DNA of 64,000 nt, from NCBI RefSeq assembly GCF_028769735.1, contig NC_088171.1, forward strand, positions 71,689,216 through 71,753,215. The letters run 5' to 3'. Every line of letters begins with the position of its first letter. Position 1 is the stretch's first letter. A program made the translations under genes and the position numbers. The notes below the pieces were generated by a model. It had not been told where the DNA came from. It saw only the letters and a program-made list of their open reading frames with translations, and ran no database searches. Source of the stretch: Zonotrichia leucophrys gambelii. Lineage: Eukaryota; Chordata; Aves; Passeriformes; Passerellidae. Shown here in pieces: positions 36,938 to 50,445 of the stretch.

Positions 36938-37926
36938 GGAATATGTACTGTGAACTAAAAAAATAGTGGCAGAAACACATTTCACTTTTCTGCAAGTGAG
37001 GCATGGGTATGTATTTCCCATCGAGGGCTTTCAGTCATAAAGCTAAAAATACAGCCAGAGAGAGACAGAGAGAGGAGAGAATTGTTGAGATTAAAAACTA
37101 AACCAAAACACACAGTAAAAAGTGATTAGAAGAATGAGGCAGAGTTGGCAAGGTTTATTAACTATCAGCCTTCCTGAAACAATACTCCAACCCCAGAGGC
37201 TTTTGTCAAAATTTCTTATAAAAAGGTGAGGGAGGGGCTCTCATTTTCAGAAATTGCCAACATGCACGACTTCAACAGGAGCTGTAGGTCCTCAGAAAAT
37301 GAAGTTCATGGTCTAATAGGTTCCAGTTGCCTCTGTTCCTCTCTGCAGGTCATGCTGTAAAATTACAGCATTCATGCATAGCAGCTATAGCGCTCAGAGG
37401 AATTGACAGTGGAGCACAAAAGCTGTCCAAGGTTAGGGACCCAGACAGGTTTCTGTAAAGTATCAGATTATCAGCTATTCACAGTGAAAAATGAAAGGTA
37501 AGAGGAAATCTTATCTCCAGGATTTGGAATCAGTCAATGAGAAATTTTAAATTGGAATACAAAGACCTAACGATGGCTAAATTTTCAGCAGCCTTATTAC
37601 ACATATACATTCTGGGTAGGTGTTTCCACACAGGACCAAAGGACCCCATTTCTTCTCCTGTGCTTCTGTAGTGCATTATACTGGACTTCAGTCCTGTGAG
37701 AATACTAAGGGGCTTTCAAATAATTTTTTTTCAAATTCTCTGGGAGAATTTATTGTATCCATTTTTCCACCAAGATATTCTGCACAGTGACCAGATTGTT
37801 ATAGGCCTATCTGTTCAAGGCGTTTAGTATAAAAACTTATCCCATAGCCAAAAGAATTCTAAAATCTTTTGCCACATAATAAAATAAAGAGAGCCTGAGA
37901 AATATATATATAAAAAAAAGCTGGTC

Positions 37927-37970
37927 TTTTTCTTTTTAAAATTTAAAAAAATATAAATTTTAAAGAAAAA
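37927..37970. repeat. AT-rich inverted repeat
   Basis: TTTAAAATTTA (37935-37945) and TAAATTTTAAA (37954-37964) are exact complements around an 8-nt loop. Beyond a 2-nt bulge the pairing continues through C37932-G37965 into T and A runs. It is A/T only apart from that single pair, so it may be simple-sequence drift. Confidence 0.65.
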
Positions 37971-39704
37971 AAATCTAAAAAAATATTGATTTTTTTAAAG
38001 TGTTGAGAGGATTGAATTTTGAGACTGAATGTAGAACTTCCTGTCAATTATGGATATAATTTTTTATTTTACCGAAAATCAGGCAGTAGCTTGTTGGCTA
38101 ATGAATGCACTTAGGAGGCATTGTTCTTTTTGGTTCTGGCTGGAGGTTGAATCTGGCCTCCAAGATGAATGCCCAAGTCACTGAGCTCTGCTGCTCTAGT
38201 TCTCTGCTCCAGGAGCTGAATCAGAAAGCTCACGGGAGAACCACCCCACTTTCTACTGCCAGAAGCCGAACACCTGGGCCTTGCACACCCCACGTGCACA
38301 GAGCCAGCACTGGGCTGAGGAGCCAGCCTCTGCTTCACCGAGCATTTCACCAGCACAAAACAAAGGAGCCTTGACAGTGCCAAGCAAGAGCTCTTCACTG
38401 CTCAGCAGTCAATAGACTGATTGCAGGCAGCAGCAGCTGAGTGATGGATCAGCGGAGAAAGAGGGTATTTTTCTTCTCCCTCCTGAGAAACAGAAACAAT
38501 AGAGGTTCTTTTCCTGGTGTTCAGTGCATTAGGATAAATACAGTGAAGTTGGGAAGATGCTTAGGAAGGTGGCTGGCCACATGTGCAATTAAAATGGCTT
38601 TTGCAGCTTCAGAGTCACCAAGATACATTTATAAAGCAGGATGCTGGCCAAGACCATGCCAGAAATCTGTGGTAGCTGCTGCATTATGTGTAAACAAGAA
38701 CCTGCTGATAAATTAGCAGAGAATCAAGAAAAAATTGCTGTAATCAGACTCCAAAGTCACCAAATATGTAATCTAATCTCTACATTATTCTTTTTCAAAG
38801 ACCATATTTAGCAATATTTCTAAATTATAGAAGCAATACCTCACAGACATTCAGCCAGGAGTCTAAAGGGAGAGCAGAGACCCAGTTTCCCCATAACAAT
38901 TTTCTGCTACTTAAAATTAAAGACTCCAATAATATTACTCCTGATTTACTCTGGTGCTAAGATGATCAGAGTTCTAAAAGAAGAAATTTCCATATTATCG
39001 TAATTGTCAAGAAGAAACTAGGAAAGCAGTTGGAAATTTTCCAATGAAACATGCTTGCACCAGAAGTTGTCAGTTCTTTGAAACAGAAATATCTCTCAGA
39101 AATGCCATGTAATGAGCTACCAATGAGCCAGGAAAAGGATTTCTGACAGAATCCAGATGGAAAGGTGTCCAAATTTTTCTTCAACTTATATAAACACTTA
39201 CTTGGGCAGCCCTGGTTTCTTGGGTTTGCAAATGTAGGATGGCCCTTCTGTGGAGAAAGCATCATAAATGTATGGTTGTTCTGCTTTCTGCGCAGGACTT
39301 GAAAGTTCTGAGAAGACCATGTCTGGGGTTTCTTGAGGCTCACAGCTTCTGTAGAAGGTGTGTTATTTTTGCTGCAAACAATGTGAAACTTGAACCTTAG
39401 AATGCCTTGTTACTGCAACAAAAACTCCCATCCCACTATAGTCTGATTTCCAGACTCTTAAATTTTGACATTTTCTGAAGAGTACTTTCTGCTCCTAATG
39501 ACATTTTAAAGTTTAAAGCCAGCAAGATTTTTGCATCTTGCTCCATAAACAAAATTATTTGCCACCTCCTTGCCACATTTTCTCTTGACATCCGGCAACC
39601 TCAAGAAATCTCATTAATAATGCCAAATTCAAACACTTGAGTGCTTCAGTCAGTGTACAGCATGCAAATATACTTCCCCTGTGGAGCAAATATATACCAA
39701 ATAA

Positions 39705-39746
39705 TTTATATATATATTATATTTATATATGTACATACATATGCAT
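39705..39746. repeat. AT-rich imperfect (TA)n tract
   Basis: Alternating TA with interruptions (TTTATATATATATTATATTT) continues into GTACATACATATGCATG. The two open frames across it (84 and 62 codons, rich in Tyr and Ile) result from this composition. Confidence 0.75.
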
Positions 39747-42700
39747 GTTTACAGTGTATTTATCAGACTGTGTATGTGCATAAGCCTCCATACACAATAT
39801 ACATATACTTCCCTGTATTTAGTGTGTACCTCTATTTTTTGGTTGAAATTTATCTTACTGCTGGAAGCAATCAAAGCAGGAACAATGCTGTCTAAAGTAG
39901 CACAATTTTTTCCATAGTTGCAGTCTTAATATTGACAGACGATGCAATCTTCATAAAGGAGACTTTAGGTAACCAATTGATGGGTAGATTTGGGATCTAG
40001 TCATATACCAAAGATGAGACTGGCAGAGAAAAGGCTATTTCTCACATGTATTTCACAATTCTATTTAGTGGTGTTTTTTCTCACCCAAGAGAATTCGCTT
40101 TCAAAAAGTCCTGGCTGAGTCCGTTGCTAAATGAACCAGACAGTGCTGCAGTGCAGGACTTAATTTCCTCATTTGTGGCTGTAGTTCATCATTCAGGGAT
40201 TTAAATGCGCATTGTTGAATAGCTGTGATGTGCCATTTAATTTCTGAAGTAGGTGCATATCAGTGTTAGGTAAATTGATCCCTTTATCACCTAATTTGCA
40301 GTACCTCAATGAGATATTTTGAGGCTTAATTGATAAATGCTTGAAAATGCATTCACATCCTTGGAAGGATAGAGTGGGTGATAATATATGATCACAATGA
40401 GTGTTTACAGGGACTCGGAATGGCAATCTGTCTTTTGTTGATGCTCAGCTGTAACTCGTGTCTGACCTCTGCAAGGTCTCTCCGCTGAGAGAGATCCCAG
40501 GCCACACTGTCACTGAGGTTGCAGTGTCGGTATGAGGCAGAATAACTGAGCTGCAGCTACAGAGAACTGACATGAGAAAGTGCAGCAATTGAAAACAACA
40601 CCCCAAAAGCTGCATATTTCAAGCTATTAAACAGCATGGGGCTGAAGAATAGATGTTTAAATAACTCCAGGGACTATACTCCCAAACATACAAACCCTTA
40701 TGGAGAAACAGGACTGAGAAGGCTGACAATCAAAACCCTTCAGAAGCAGCAGCAGAACTGCATAAGTGACCAAGTGATCGGAACAAAATTCCCTGTCCCC
40801 CTGTGAAGAGCAGTGGAGGAGTTCAAGGGACCATGAGACAGGTGAGAGATGGTCGTGGATTTCCAGGAGGGAGTAAACAGCTGGCGAAGCAGTTTTGGGG
40901 CTGGGGAAGGTTTCTAAAGCCCTCTATGAAATGGATTGAAACTGGCATTCCCACTGAAGTGTAACTGTGGCTGAAGTGCAATTTTCCAGGATCTGGGACA
41001 GAAACAGTAAATTAAACTTTAGGTTACATTTTAAAGACCTTTCAGGTGGTGGGGGCCTTGGTGTTCCTCAAACCTGGAGTGACAATGCTATGAAAGAAGA
41101 GGTGGGAAGTCTCCCTAATGTGTGAGAAAAGTACATTAATGTAATGGGAAGTAGAAAAGTGAAATACCGAAACACTGAAACAGATTTAATATGTTGCAGA
41201 AATAAGTTGAACTAAGGGGGATTTTCCTTGTCTGATTTGTATGAGCAGGGTTATGCAGGGAAAACAGCAGGTGATCCTGCAGTGAAAGACCATCTCAAAG
41301 TCCTCGCTCATAGCTAACATATAAGGGAGAACAACCAAAATTTCTTCATTGTGGAGCTTTTTGATTTGAGTGTATGGCCAAGCGATCTCAATTTGCTTGG
41401 TGGTTGGGGCCTTTATAATACATTGCTTTTCTTCTCCCGTATTTCATTTTGTGGAAAGGCTTTGATACCTGAAAATCTGTCTAAGCATACCAGTTGGGAT
41501 AAAAGGAAGGTGTCTTTTCTTTCCACAGCCTTACTAACGAATGCCCCAGGATGCAGACTAGAAAGATGCAGCATAGCTATTAATACTCTAATATTCACAG
41601 CATAAGTTGCTGTTATCCTTCAGCCGTTCATAAGACTGCTCTTTTCTTTATCATAAATAAATACCAGAGACTGTATCACCTGCTCTGATAATGTGCAGAG
41701 CTTCCTTTGTCCAAAGCCCAAAGACTTCACACCACGTAGACCAGGCAAGTTCCAGCTGTGGCTCAGTGCTTTGACAAAAGCTCAGGCTGCTCTTGGCAAA
41801 GGCAAGAAATCCCTTATTGTTGGCTAACGACTGAGGAACTCCAGGGAAGGTATCTTTCATTTCTCTGGGGACAAAAGGGATAACTTAAATTAAAAATAAT
41901 GTTCTGTAGTAAATTACTGATGGAGAACTACCAATTGCGATTTGAACCAACACCACTTGATTGATAGCAGCAGATGGTCACAGTGGGATATTGCTAGCAG
42001 GTTCTTTCTTTGATGTTAATGGGGAAGTCTATTTTGTAGTTCAGCCCTGAGACAGTAGCACCTTGTAGGCTCCAGTCTGGAGATAATTAACTTCAGACCT
42101 TTAAAGTTCTTCATACTCCACCTGTGAGACTGTACTGTGTGCCTGGGACATGCCTGGTGAGTCCAGTTACCTGGCAAGACTGTAGCTGCAGCTGGAGACT
42201 GACTTCAGTGGGGAATTCTTTAGGCACAGGGCACCCTAAGTGGCATCCTTCCTTAGGTGAGATCTCCTCCTGCAGTGTGGCCACACAAGCTGGGCTTGAC
42301 TGTGGGATGGTTGGATGACCTGTTACAATGGACACAATGGGGTGTGTAGCCTGGCACAGGCTCTGATGCTGCACTGCAGTGGGTGAGGTACCTATCAAAT
42401 CAGAGAATTAAGCATGAGGTCACAGAGACCTGCACAGACTTCAGACAAGTGTGTGACATTTACAGGCTTTTTCATTGGAGCAGTAGGATAACAGTAGGAG
42501 TAGCATAAACTCTAATTTCAAGCGATAGATACCTTAAAAAAATATTCCAAATTTCATGTGCTTGGAAACAGTAATTGAAAAATTAGTAGGCCTATTTGCA
42601 CAGGAGGGAAGATGTATCTTTTTCCCAAGAATGAAATTCTTTTGGCAAAGGTTCTCATTTCTACATATGCCTGTGGTATGTCTCCTATACAAGACATGAC

Positions 42701-43769
42701 TGAAAGTAAAAATAACTCATGAATGCCTCCTTCAAATGTCTCAGTTCCCACACAGTCTGTCCCTTAGCTGGGTAGGAAAAGCAAAAGGAAGAAGGAAAGA
42801 CTTTAATGCACTTGCAAACTTCTAGGTCTGATCTGGACAGAAGAGAGTAAACAAAGCCTGAGTCACAGCTTATAATCTGTTTTCTTTCTGTCCATAACAT
42901 CTGAAAGGTAAGGACAGAAAAGGGCATGTAATAATGGCTTCACTTGTTAAGTCCTATCAGTCACTTGTGCCGGGTGAAATACAGAACCAGGAAAAGAGGC
43001 TGCTGCTGACCGTCCAGCTAGGAGCATTTTCTGCCCATTACATATTTTGTTATGCCTTTTTGTTATGATGACCCCACAGTGCTTTGATAGCAGCTGGTTG
43101 TGCTCACCTGCAGCCCAGCATCATCTTGTCATTATGGTATCAGGCACCAGAAAGCACAGGTGAGCCTGATGAGATGGTTCCAGAACTGCATCTGCTTTCA
43201 GGTACAGGTCTGCTGAGAAACGTGAACTACTCAGTGGAGGAGGGAAATACGAGGAACAGCAGGCATAGTGGAGACTCTGATGGTCAGTGATGAGGAAGAC
43301 AGGAGGAAGGACAACTCCTAAAGACAGGCACAGCAAAGAGAACAGTGAAGACTGACAAAAAGCATGGGCAAAGGGGATTGTGAGCCTGAGGAGTGGATAG
43401 CAGCTGTGAAAAAATTCTGCTCAAGTGAAGACATGAAGGGAAGACAATCATGAAAGCACAGATGCTGGGAACAATTCTAAGGGAGCAAAGAGAAGAAGAA
43501 GGCTGTTATGGTGGACACCAACAATGGAAGTTAACTTGAAGGGCTGTTTCAAGGGCGGGTTTTCATTTGGAAGACAAATTAAGAAAGAATGTAAGGTCAG
43601 AAGAAAGAAGATACAACAGGATGAGAATGACTTATCCCTCATTAAGGGATGAGAATAATTGAGCACACAGAAGTGGTGAAGATAAGGTATGGTTTCCAAG
43701 AAAGTGTCTTACAGTTACTGAACAGACCTTCTAAAGAAGCACACGTGGGTTTCTCCTCATTGTCAGATG

Positions 43770-43822
43770 AATTCATAGACTCATGAATTCATTTGGGTTG
43801 GAAAAGATCCTTAAGGAAGTCC
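43770..43822 (-). mobile_element. Short CR1 3' end, antisense
   Basis: The plus strand reads ATTCATAGACTCATGAATTC then ATTTGGGTTGGAAAAGATCC and TTAAGG..AGTCC, the complement of the avian CR1 3' end with its ATTCTATGA repeats. The match then stops, so only about 53 bp of the element are left, with a small internal deletion. Confidence 0.8.
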
Positions 43823-44639
43823 TTTGCTAAGAAGAAGGAAGATGTAAGCTTTGTGTTCCATGTCATGGATGTCAGAACTGGTGAGAGTAATAGCATTTCT
43901 TTGTGTGGGAGCTAGGAACTCTGCCTGTGTTCTTCCCTCGCTACCCTGGGACATTACTTTTTACCAGTAGGTAAGCTTCTTTGCTGTTTTGCTCTGAAGA
44001 GAAATGATACTGAAAACCTCTCATTTCAACTGCGGTTTAAGCATCTTGCTACATTTTCTCAACCCAGCATTTTCCTCATTTGATAAAATTTATTTTACTT
44101 TCATTCATCCAAGGGTTTCATGTAGAAGAACACTTCCATGGCCTTGAAAATCACTGTTTTTGTTATGTGTAGGCAGGTAGTTGCACACACCTTACTTACT
44201 CTCAGGCAAATGTTTACCTCAAAATTGTAAAATGAAATTAAAGTGGGTTGGAAAGTCTTTATGGAGTCCAAATCCCACTGGAGACGGGCGTGACCTGTTT
44301 ATACAAATTGGTTTTTCCTCCCTTTTTCCCCCCATGAAAAAATTACCTATAATAAAAGAGATTACCCTGCAGTAATTTCCTGTGTCATGAGAGTTAAATT
44401 AATGTTCCACACCCCCTGCAAAAGAGGTATTTTCCATGGTATACTCCATATATATGTATTCCATTGGATCTCATAAATCAATAATGGGCTTATGTAGGAG
44501 AAAGAATGAACAATATGTTTGGACAGATAAACTGGCCTGGGACCCTGGCTCTCATGGTCCTGCTTATACTTCTAAATAACCGGGCCAAGGTCACTGTCTA
44601 TTGGTGAGACCGACAGACATGCATGGCAGTGGCATCCAA
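43823..44639. other. Unique non-coding sequence
   Basis: Nothing recognised: no gene, no repeat family. T-rich and CCCC-containing short runs occur near 44310-44335. Confidence 0.5.
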
Positions 44640-44678
44640 GCATGCTGTAAAAGTCTTCTACCTTTTAAAACAGCATGC
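44640..44678. repeat. Bulged 14-bp hairpin
   Basis: GCATGCTGT (44640-44648) pairs with ACAGCATGC (44670-44678). Pairing continues as AAAAG (44649-44653) with CTTTT (44662-44666) across an AAA bulge, leaving an 8-nt loop. It sits in a stretch (about 44550-44890) with few simple repeats and an enhancer-like look. It is shorter than normal microRNA precursors. Confidence 0.75.
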
Positions 44679-47600
44679 ACACACACTGTCTGCCTACTAG
44701 GAATGGTCTCTGGCCCATGCAACAGTTCAGGAAAAGTGCTAATTAGCTGAGCCCAAAGTCGCACCAAGAAATATTTTTACAATTTTATGACACAGACAAT
44801 AACATTTTAGTGTCGGGGAACATTCCTGGTTCTTAAAAGCTGCTTAATTTATTAGCATAGGACTATATGCAGCCCCAAATTACAATTCCTTTAAGACAGT
44901 ATTCCACATTAGCTGGTTTAAAGCTGAAGGGATATATTGTTTAGATTTTCCCTGAGAAACAATTGAAAAATGTTGAAGTAATGGATATTTGCTCATTGAG
45001 AACACTGATTCTGCAGATGCTGGCACTTCTGCTTTGAAAATCATGAATGAGCAACTTGTACTTAACAAGACCCAAATTTTAATTGAACAATGAACTCTTT
45101 AGGACTTCTTCTATGTCAGCTCTGCTGCATTATTATTTTTTTAAGTATTTCAGCAACAATAATTCTCAACACTTTTGTGAGTTCTGTTTAGTATTTCATA
45201 AGTGGGAGAATGACTTTCAGTGAGACCAAAGAAAGAAACTTGCAGTGCTGTGCACACTCCTCCTTAGTCAAAGAGCAGCTCTTCTACTGATAAGATTCCA
45301 GGACCAAAATGCAAAACAATACTATTAAGAAAAAAAAAAGAGTTATAACAATACAGACAAATGTTTCTGGTCAAAATATAATATATCATGCTGTAACTGT
45401 AGATATAAGTGAGATTATGTTAGATTTTCTAGGTGCCCTTCTAGGTCTTCTAGATGCCCTTTAGCTCCTCAACCATGAGATTATTGTGTCTTTCTTTGCC
45501 CCCTATTTCATTCTTCTGGTATCTCTGATTTCCCCCAACAAAGAAACAAGGATGCTGCAATTTTGCTATGGATTTTCAACTAATTTCTGGGGCGCAACAA
45601 AGCCTGTGTGCAAGTGGCGCAGGAATTCTATGAAAACTTGGTCATGGTAATAATGTTAAAGGATGTCACTACACATAGCACTTAATTCACAAAATGAAAT
45701 AAAATTGTGGATAACATCATTTATTTCACTGCCTCAGTTCTGAGCGGGTAACTTTGAAACACTAACATTCCTTTAGCATAATTTTATGCTTGTGCAATGC
45801 TTTGCATTGAGGTGCAACTGTGTAAGAAGCACTTGGCATACCAGTTCAGATTTCTTCTGTTGCGATGTGATTACTTATGAATAAACTATGTGGCCAAAGG
45901 TTCTAAACAAAGTATATAAAATATAGATATACGAGTTATATTTAAAAAAACTTCTAAATAACACTAGAGCAAAGGGAAGCAAACCATGTTATCACGTTGG
46001 GATGTTGTCTGAACACACAATGCAGCAGGCAGCTAATGATGCAAAGGTTACTGGAGCAGGGATATCCCAACTAGATTTCTGATGCAATGATAGTGTGCAT
46101 TTCATGTTTGAACTCTGAAAAGCAGAGTTGGTCACATAGCCCAAAATATTGTCTTCTATGAATATTCTGAGTCTATGTACCAAGACATAACTGTTGTTTA
46201 TTTTCTTTTGCAAATTGGTTGTAGCACTCAGAAACATCCATTTATTGCTTAGAAAAACATTTTCAGATTTGAGAGGCATATGGAGGTTGCTAAAATATTG
46301 CTAAAATATTGCCGGCGATTTTTTCAGGCTTTTTAAAGCTTTATTTCTATTTATGTGGCTTTTACATTATACTGTCCAAAGGGGAGAAGAGGAGTGAAAG
46401 ATCTGATATGAATGAACTTTGTCTGCTGCTAGTGCATGGGAGAGGTCTGAATGCTCCATCTATTTTCAGGAACCAATAAATACAGATTGAGCTAACCAGG
46501 ATTGGTTTTGTCAGTACAATTTTCTTGTCTGTTTGGTTTTTTTCTTGGTAGAACCAAAATGAAAGGTGACCTGAATTTTGAATTTTCTTTTACCCTAAAC
46601 TCCCTGTGTTCTGCAAAAGAGGGGATAGTTCAAAGCAGGAAGTGTTTGTCAACAAGTAATCTATTTCAATTTCACATCATCTGTGGACATCTAGCAGGGA
46701 TCTAATTTACATACTGAGGATATGGAGAGAGAAGCAGCCCTACCTGGAGCCTGTCAGAACCAGTTATCCCTATGTAGTACAGAGCGATTTGCACAGGCAC
46801 GCCTGAAAAATCCAGAATCTCAAATGATTGTGCAATTCTGCCAAAACTATTGTCCAAAATGTTGAATAGTAGGGAGAGATAAAGGCATGGAATCAGCACA
46901 AAGTGTCTGCTTCATTTGGTTTTCCTTGTCTCATTCTGTAGCCTTAAAAGGGAGACCCCAACCATGAAGGAAATATTTCAGAGATAGGGAATGCTTTATT
47001 TTATTTAGCATACATGCATGCATATGCACACATATATAAGCAAAATGATTTATACTTGCTGTTAAGCTGTATCAGTAATAACTGTAATCATCTTGTTTTC
47101 CTCATTTTTCTCCTTTTAATTTCTTACATGCTCTCTCTGACATGCATCAGTGAGAGCTTTTCAATCTCATTTCCTCTTTTCAGTTTCCATTCTACTCCTT
47201 GCTGTCTTGAATAGGTTTAACTACCTTCTTGCTTCCCGGTTTCTCATTATCTTTCCATCTCTCTCCTTTCCACTACAATTCCTCTTCCTTATTCCACTGC
47301 TTCTGTCAGGGCCCCCAAAACCTCTCTCCCCACTCAGTATGCCTGGCTCTCTTCCCCTATCACCTTCCCCAGCCCATCACCCTTTATAGTCTCTTGTCTA
47401 TTACCAGTTACTACAACACACAGCTGCACATTTATTTCACATTGTAAATAGCTCTATCCCTTGCTGTTCCCAGTGCCTTACAAAGAAGGAAAATAAAAAC
47501 CATCCACAAACCCTTATTCCCTTCCCCCGTCCCTGCTCCTTCCTCATCCGAGAGAAGAAATAAATAACTAGCATAGTGTTTGTTTTGTTTGTTGGGGTGT

Positions 47601-50395
47601 GTGTGTGTTTTTGCTTTTGCTTGTTTTAAAGATCGAGCAGTTAGCGTGTAAGAGTCTCTGTATGTTTCTCCAGGGAAAGTGATGCTGCAAAATATGTTTT
47701 GTAGAAATGTGGTGGGCTCACTGAGACAGGAGCCAGCCCCACCCAGCGTGCTCCCTCCAGGGAGCAGGAGCGAATGCATCTGCCATGGTGCAAAGCCATG
47801 CCACCACACAAGTCTCTCCTTATCTGCTTCATGATTTAGCATGGGAAATGAGAGATCTCTGCGGCCACCAGAGCAGCCTGGTGAGTTTTCTTGGCAGCTG
47901 GCAGGGGCGAGTGAGGCAGAGCAGTGGGCTGGTGTGACCCGCACAGACAGGGGCTACTGACTTCACACGGGCAAGACTGGCCAGGCTGAGGGCTTCTCTG
48001 TTCTGCAGACCCCAATCTTTGCTCAGCCTGGCACTCTGGGTTACTGCTCATACCCCTTCTGCTTGCTCTGGCATAAATATTTACAGTAAATTCATGAAGT
48101 TGCTCCATTAAAACTCTTCCCCTTTGTGACAAACTTTCCTGATCATGATATTTGGTGACTGACATATGCAGCTAAATGCTCTTCAGTTCTGTTTGGCCCC
48201 CTGTGTTTTCGGTACTGCAGTTTAGTAAAATGTACTTTATTCCTCATGTTAGGGGACAGGATGAAGAGGACAAGACTGATTAATTTTTACAGGGACCTGA
48301 TTAATTTTCAATACTCCAGCCAAGCCTTCTATCCCTTTTTCCTTCTCTGGCAGGATAATCTGAGGCTATTTTTCATCACATGCAAATCCCACCAACTCTC
48401 TGGAGACAACTCATGGAAAACACAGCAGCATCACTTTTGTGCTAAGCCAAACCTTTTCCCAGAAGGGCTGAACATATTTTTTGGCAGATCAGCAATAGCT
48501 ATTGTGCATTTTTACAGTCTGTTATCCTGTCCCTCTTCCTTGCCTTTTGGCAGGTTGTCAAACATCATTAAGTTGATCTTAGTGATCCAGCATTGTACAT
48601 TAGTTTTGTTTATTCCTTGCTTAGGAATAAAGTTGCATCAGGACATTAAGCTGTGCGTGGAAGGGGCTGAAGAGCATTAGTTTTTTTTCTTCTTTATTCA
48701 ATTAAATGATACTTTTGATGTGTGTACCTGTGGTATACAAATATTCATGAACAGACGAGACAGCACCAAGGTGAAAAGACCAGAGAATACACAGAGTACC
48801 TCCTGAATCTTCAGCTCTTTGTGCTAGGAAAGTCGGAAGAAATCTGCTAGCACAGTTTCAAGTAAACTAATCAATATTCTGTGGTCCTGGTGTTACAGGA
48901 AAGCAACTTCTGCTGTAGGGCCTACCTTGAGAAACAGAAACTTGATGGAGCTTCCTGTAGCATTAAACATGCACTCTGACACATTAGTCAACATGGCCAG
49001 GAGTACTTTTAGTGAGAGCCATAGCTACTGCCTACTGTAATTCATTGTGGTAAATACACTTTTGTTTTATTGAAATAGTGTTTCTTTCATTTAAATAATT
49101 TGCTTAAGCATGTGAGTGGGAATCTTACAATTCAAATTTATTTTTAAGCAAACAGAAAAGTTCAACAGTAATGAGATGAAATTAAAGTTTTCATTTTGAG
49201 AAAATACATGCAATCTTGTATGTATGTTAATCCATTTAAAACACACTTGGAAGTTTTGTAATGGAACTGTAGGAGAATATGAAAAACAGCTTTATATATA
49301 CTATACTGTTTGTTCAGAAAAAGTCAGAACAAAATGTTCCTTCCTTTTCTGCCATACTTAAAAAGTATTTTTCACCCTATTGAACAATTAAGATATACCC
49401 AACTGGTATAGCTTCATAAAAGGTTTTCACATCACAATATCTGTAATTTTTTTCCCCTCAAACTCTGTAGAATGAACATGATTGCACAGATCTGCCTTCT
49501 ACTTGATAGAAGACTTTAGTTCTCTCCTGACTGTTTATACCACATACATTTCCACAGTAGAGAAGCTCAGATTGCACTTTTTTTCCCCCCCTTTTTTAAC
49601 CTCTAGTTAGCTAGATGTAAGTTTACAAACTTTATGGTTGTCCCTCACATTGCACTACAAGTCCTTTATAATAGGCTCAGTGCAAGGAGCTGTACTCTTT
49701 GTCACCCCATATGCAGCACAAAATTACTGGGTCCCCCTTGGCCTTCAAATTTTTTGGTGACCAAAGTGACCATTGCAATTAAACCATGACATTACAAAAC
49801 AGAATGGCAAAGGCTATCTGTGCTCCCATGAAGGTCAGGCTCTGTTCCATGGGCAGCTTCAAAGACGACCTGAATACAGTCAAAGGACAATCATTTCTAT
49901 TGTGTCAAAAGCCTCAGTCATATTCCCAAACCATGTTATAACCTTGAATAAAGAGGCTTTAGCATGGTTGAAGAGAGAATTTAGGTCCCTTCCACACCAC
50001 AGAAATGGAGACATGCTTTAATTGTATTGCAGGGATAAAGATAGTGTAATTGGGTCCCCTGGAATAATTTTTTTTTCTTTAGATATAGCTAAATGCAAGG
50101 CCTTAAATCTCTCAAGGACACGAGATGTCATTTTATTTTTTTTAGTACTGGTACGAGACTAAAGAATTTTGAAAAATGAAGGAGGAAGGCACAAGAATTA
50201 CTTTCATTTCATAGAAGAACATTGATTTATACAAATTGAAAAATTGACCCCAGCCTAGATGGGAAAGTCATTTTATCCAACTAAACAAAAGAAAATTCTT
50301 TTTGCAAAAATAATTTCTCTTCAGCGTTGAGATTTATGTTTGTTCTTTATCTTCAGACAACTACAGGAACAATTATTTTTACATAAATATATTTA
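44679..50395. other. Unique non-coding sequence
   Basis: No gene or interspersed repeat recognised. Frames of 170 codons (minus, 47432-47944), 144 codons (plus, 48246-48680) and 109 codons (minus, 47836-48165) have no domains. The first and third lie in a GC-richer patch at about 47700-48060. A small tandem repeat (GCTAAAATATT twice) lies at about 46290-46311. A repeated CTGATTAATTTT occurs near 48276 and 48297. Confidence 0.5.
47220..47400. repeat. Pyrimidine-rich low-complexity DNA
   Basis: About 180 bases are dominated by C and T (CTTTCC, TCTCTC and CTTCCC words) on the plus strand. Such strand asymmetry can favour triplex formation. The Ser/Leu/Pro-rich peptides read through it (frames 47150-47389 and 47229-47447) reflect composition. 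Confidence 0.7.
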
Positions 50396-50414
50396 TGTGT
50401 GTGTGTGTATAGAT

Positions 50415-50440
<26 letters not shown>
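50396..50440. repeat. TG/CA microsatellite with internal inverted repeat
   Basis: A (TG)n run (50396-50408) followed by TATAGATA and a (CA)n run to 50440 creates arms 50396-50410 and 50413-50427 that are exact complements. The tract can therefore fold as a hairpin of about 13 bp as well as adopt Z-DNA. The CA part is uninterrupted and likely polymorphic. Confidence 0.92.

Positions 50441-50445
<5 letters not shown>

Larger units (their letters stand above)
36938..43769. other. Unique non-coding sequence
   Basis: No gene or interspersed repeat recognised in 6.8 kb. The 125-codon frame (minus, 38966-39343) and the 95-codon frames near 38111-38398 and 42111-42398 show no domain. Purine-rich DNA lies at about 43240-43640. 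The stretch 40570-41120 has a mildly repeat-like texture but I could not match it to a family. Confidence 0.45.

Noticed and set aside
40570..41120. Possible further ERV or LINE fragment
   Set aside because: The texture is repeat-like, but no stretch could be matched to the CR1 or LTR types identified elsewhere, so it is left unassigned.
47432..47944. 170-codon open frame, minus strand
   Set aside because: Lies in GC-richer, low-stop DNA with TG-rich sequence inside. No domain, and other frames open in parallel.
47700..48060. GC-richer patch as a CpG-island promoter
   Set aside because: It has more G and C than its surroundings but few CpG dinucleotides and no accompanying first exon.
48246..48680. 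144-codon open frame, plus strand
   Set aside because: No domain; contains repeated CTGATTAATTTT DNA words and Phe/Leu-rich peptide typical of T-rich DNA.
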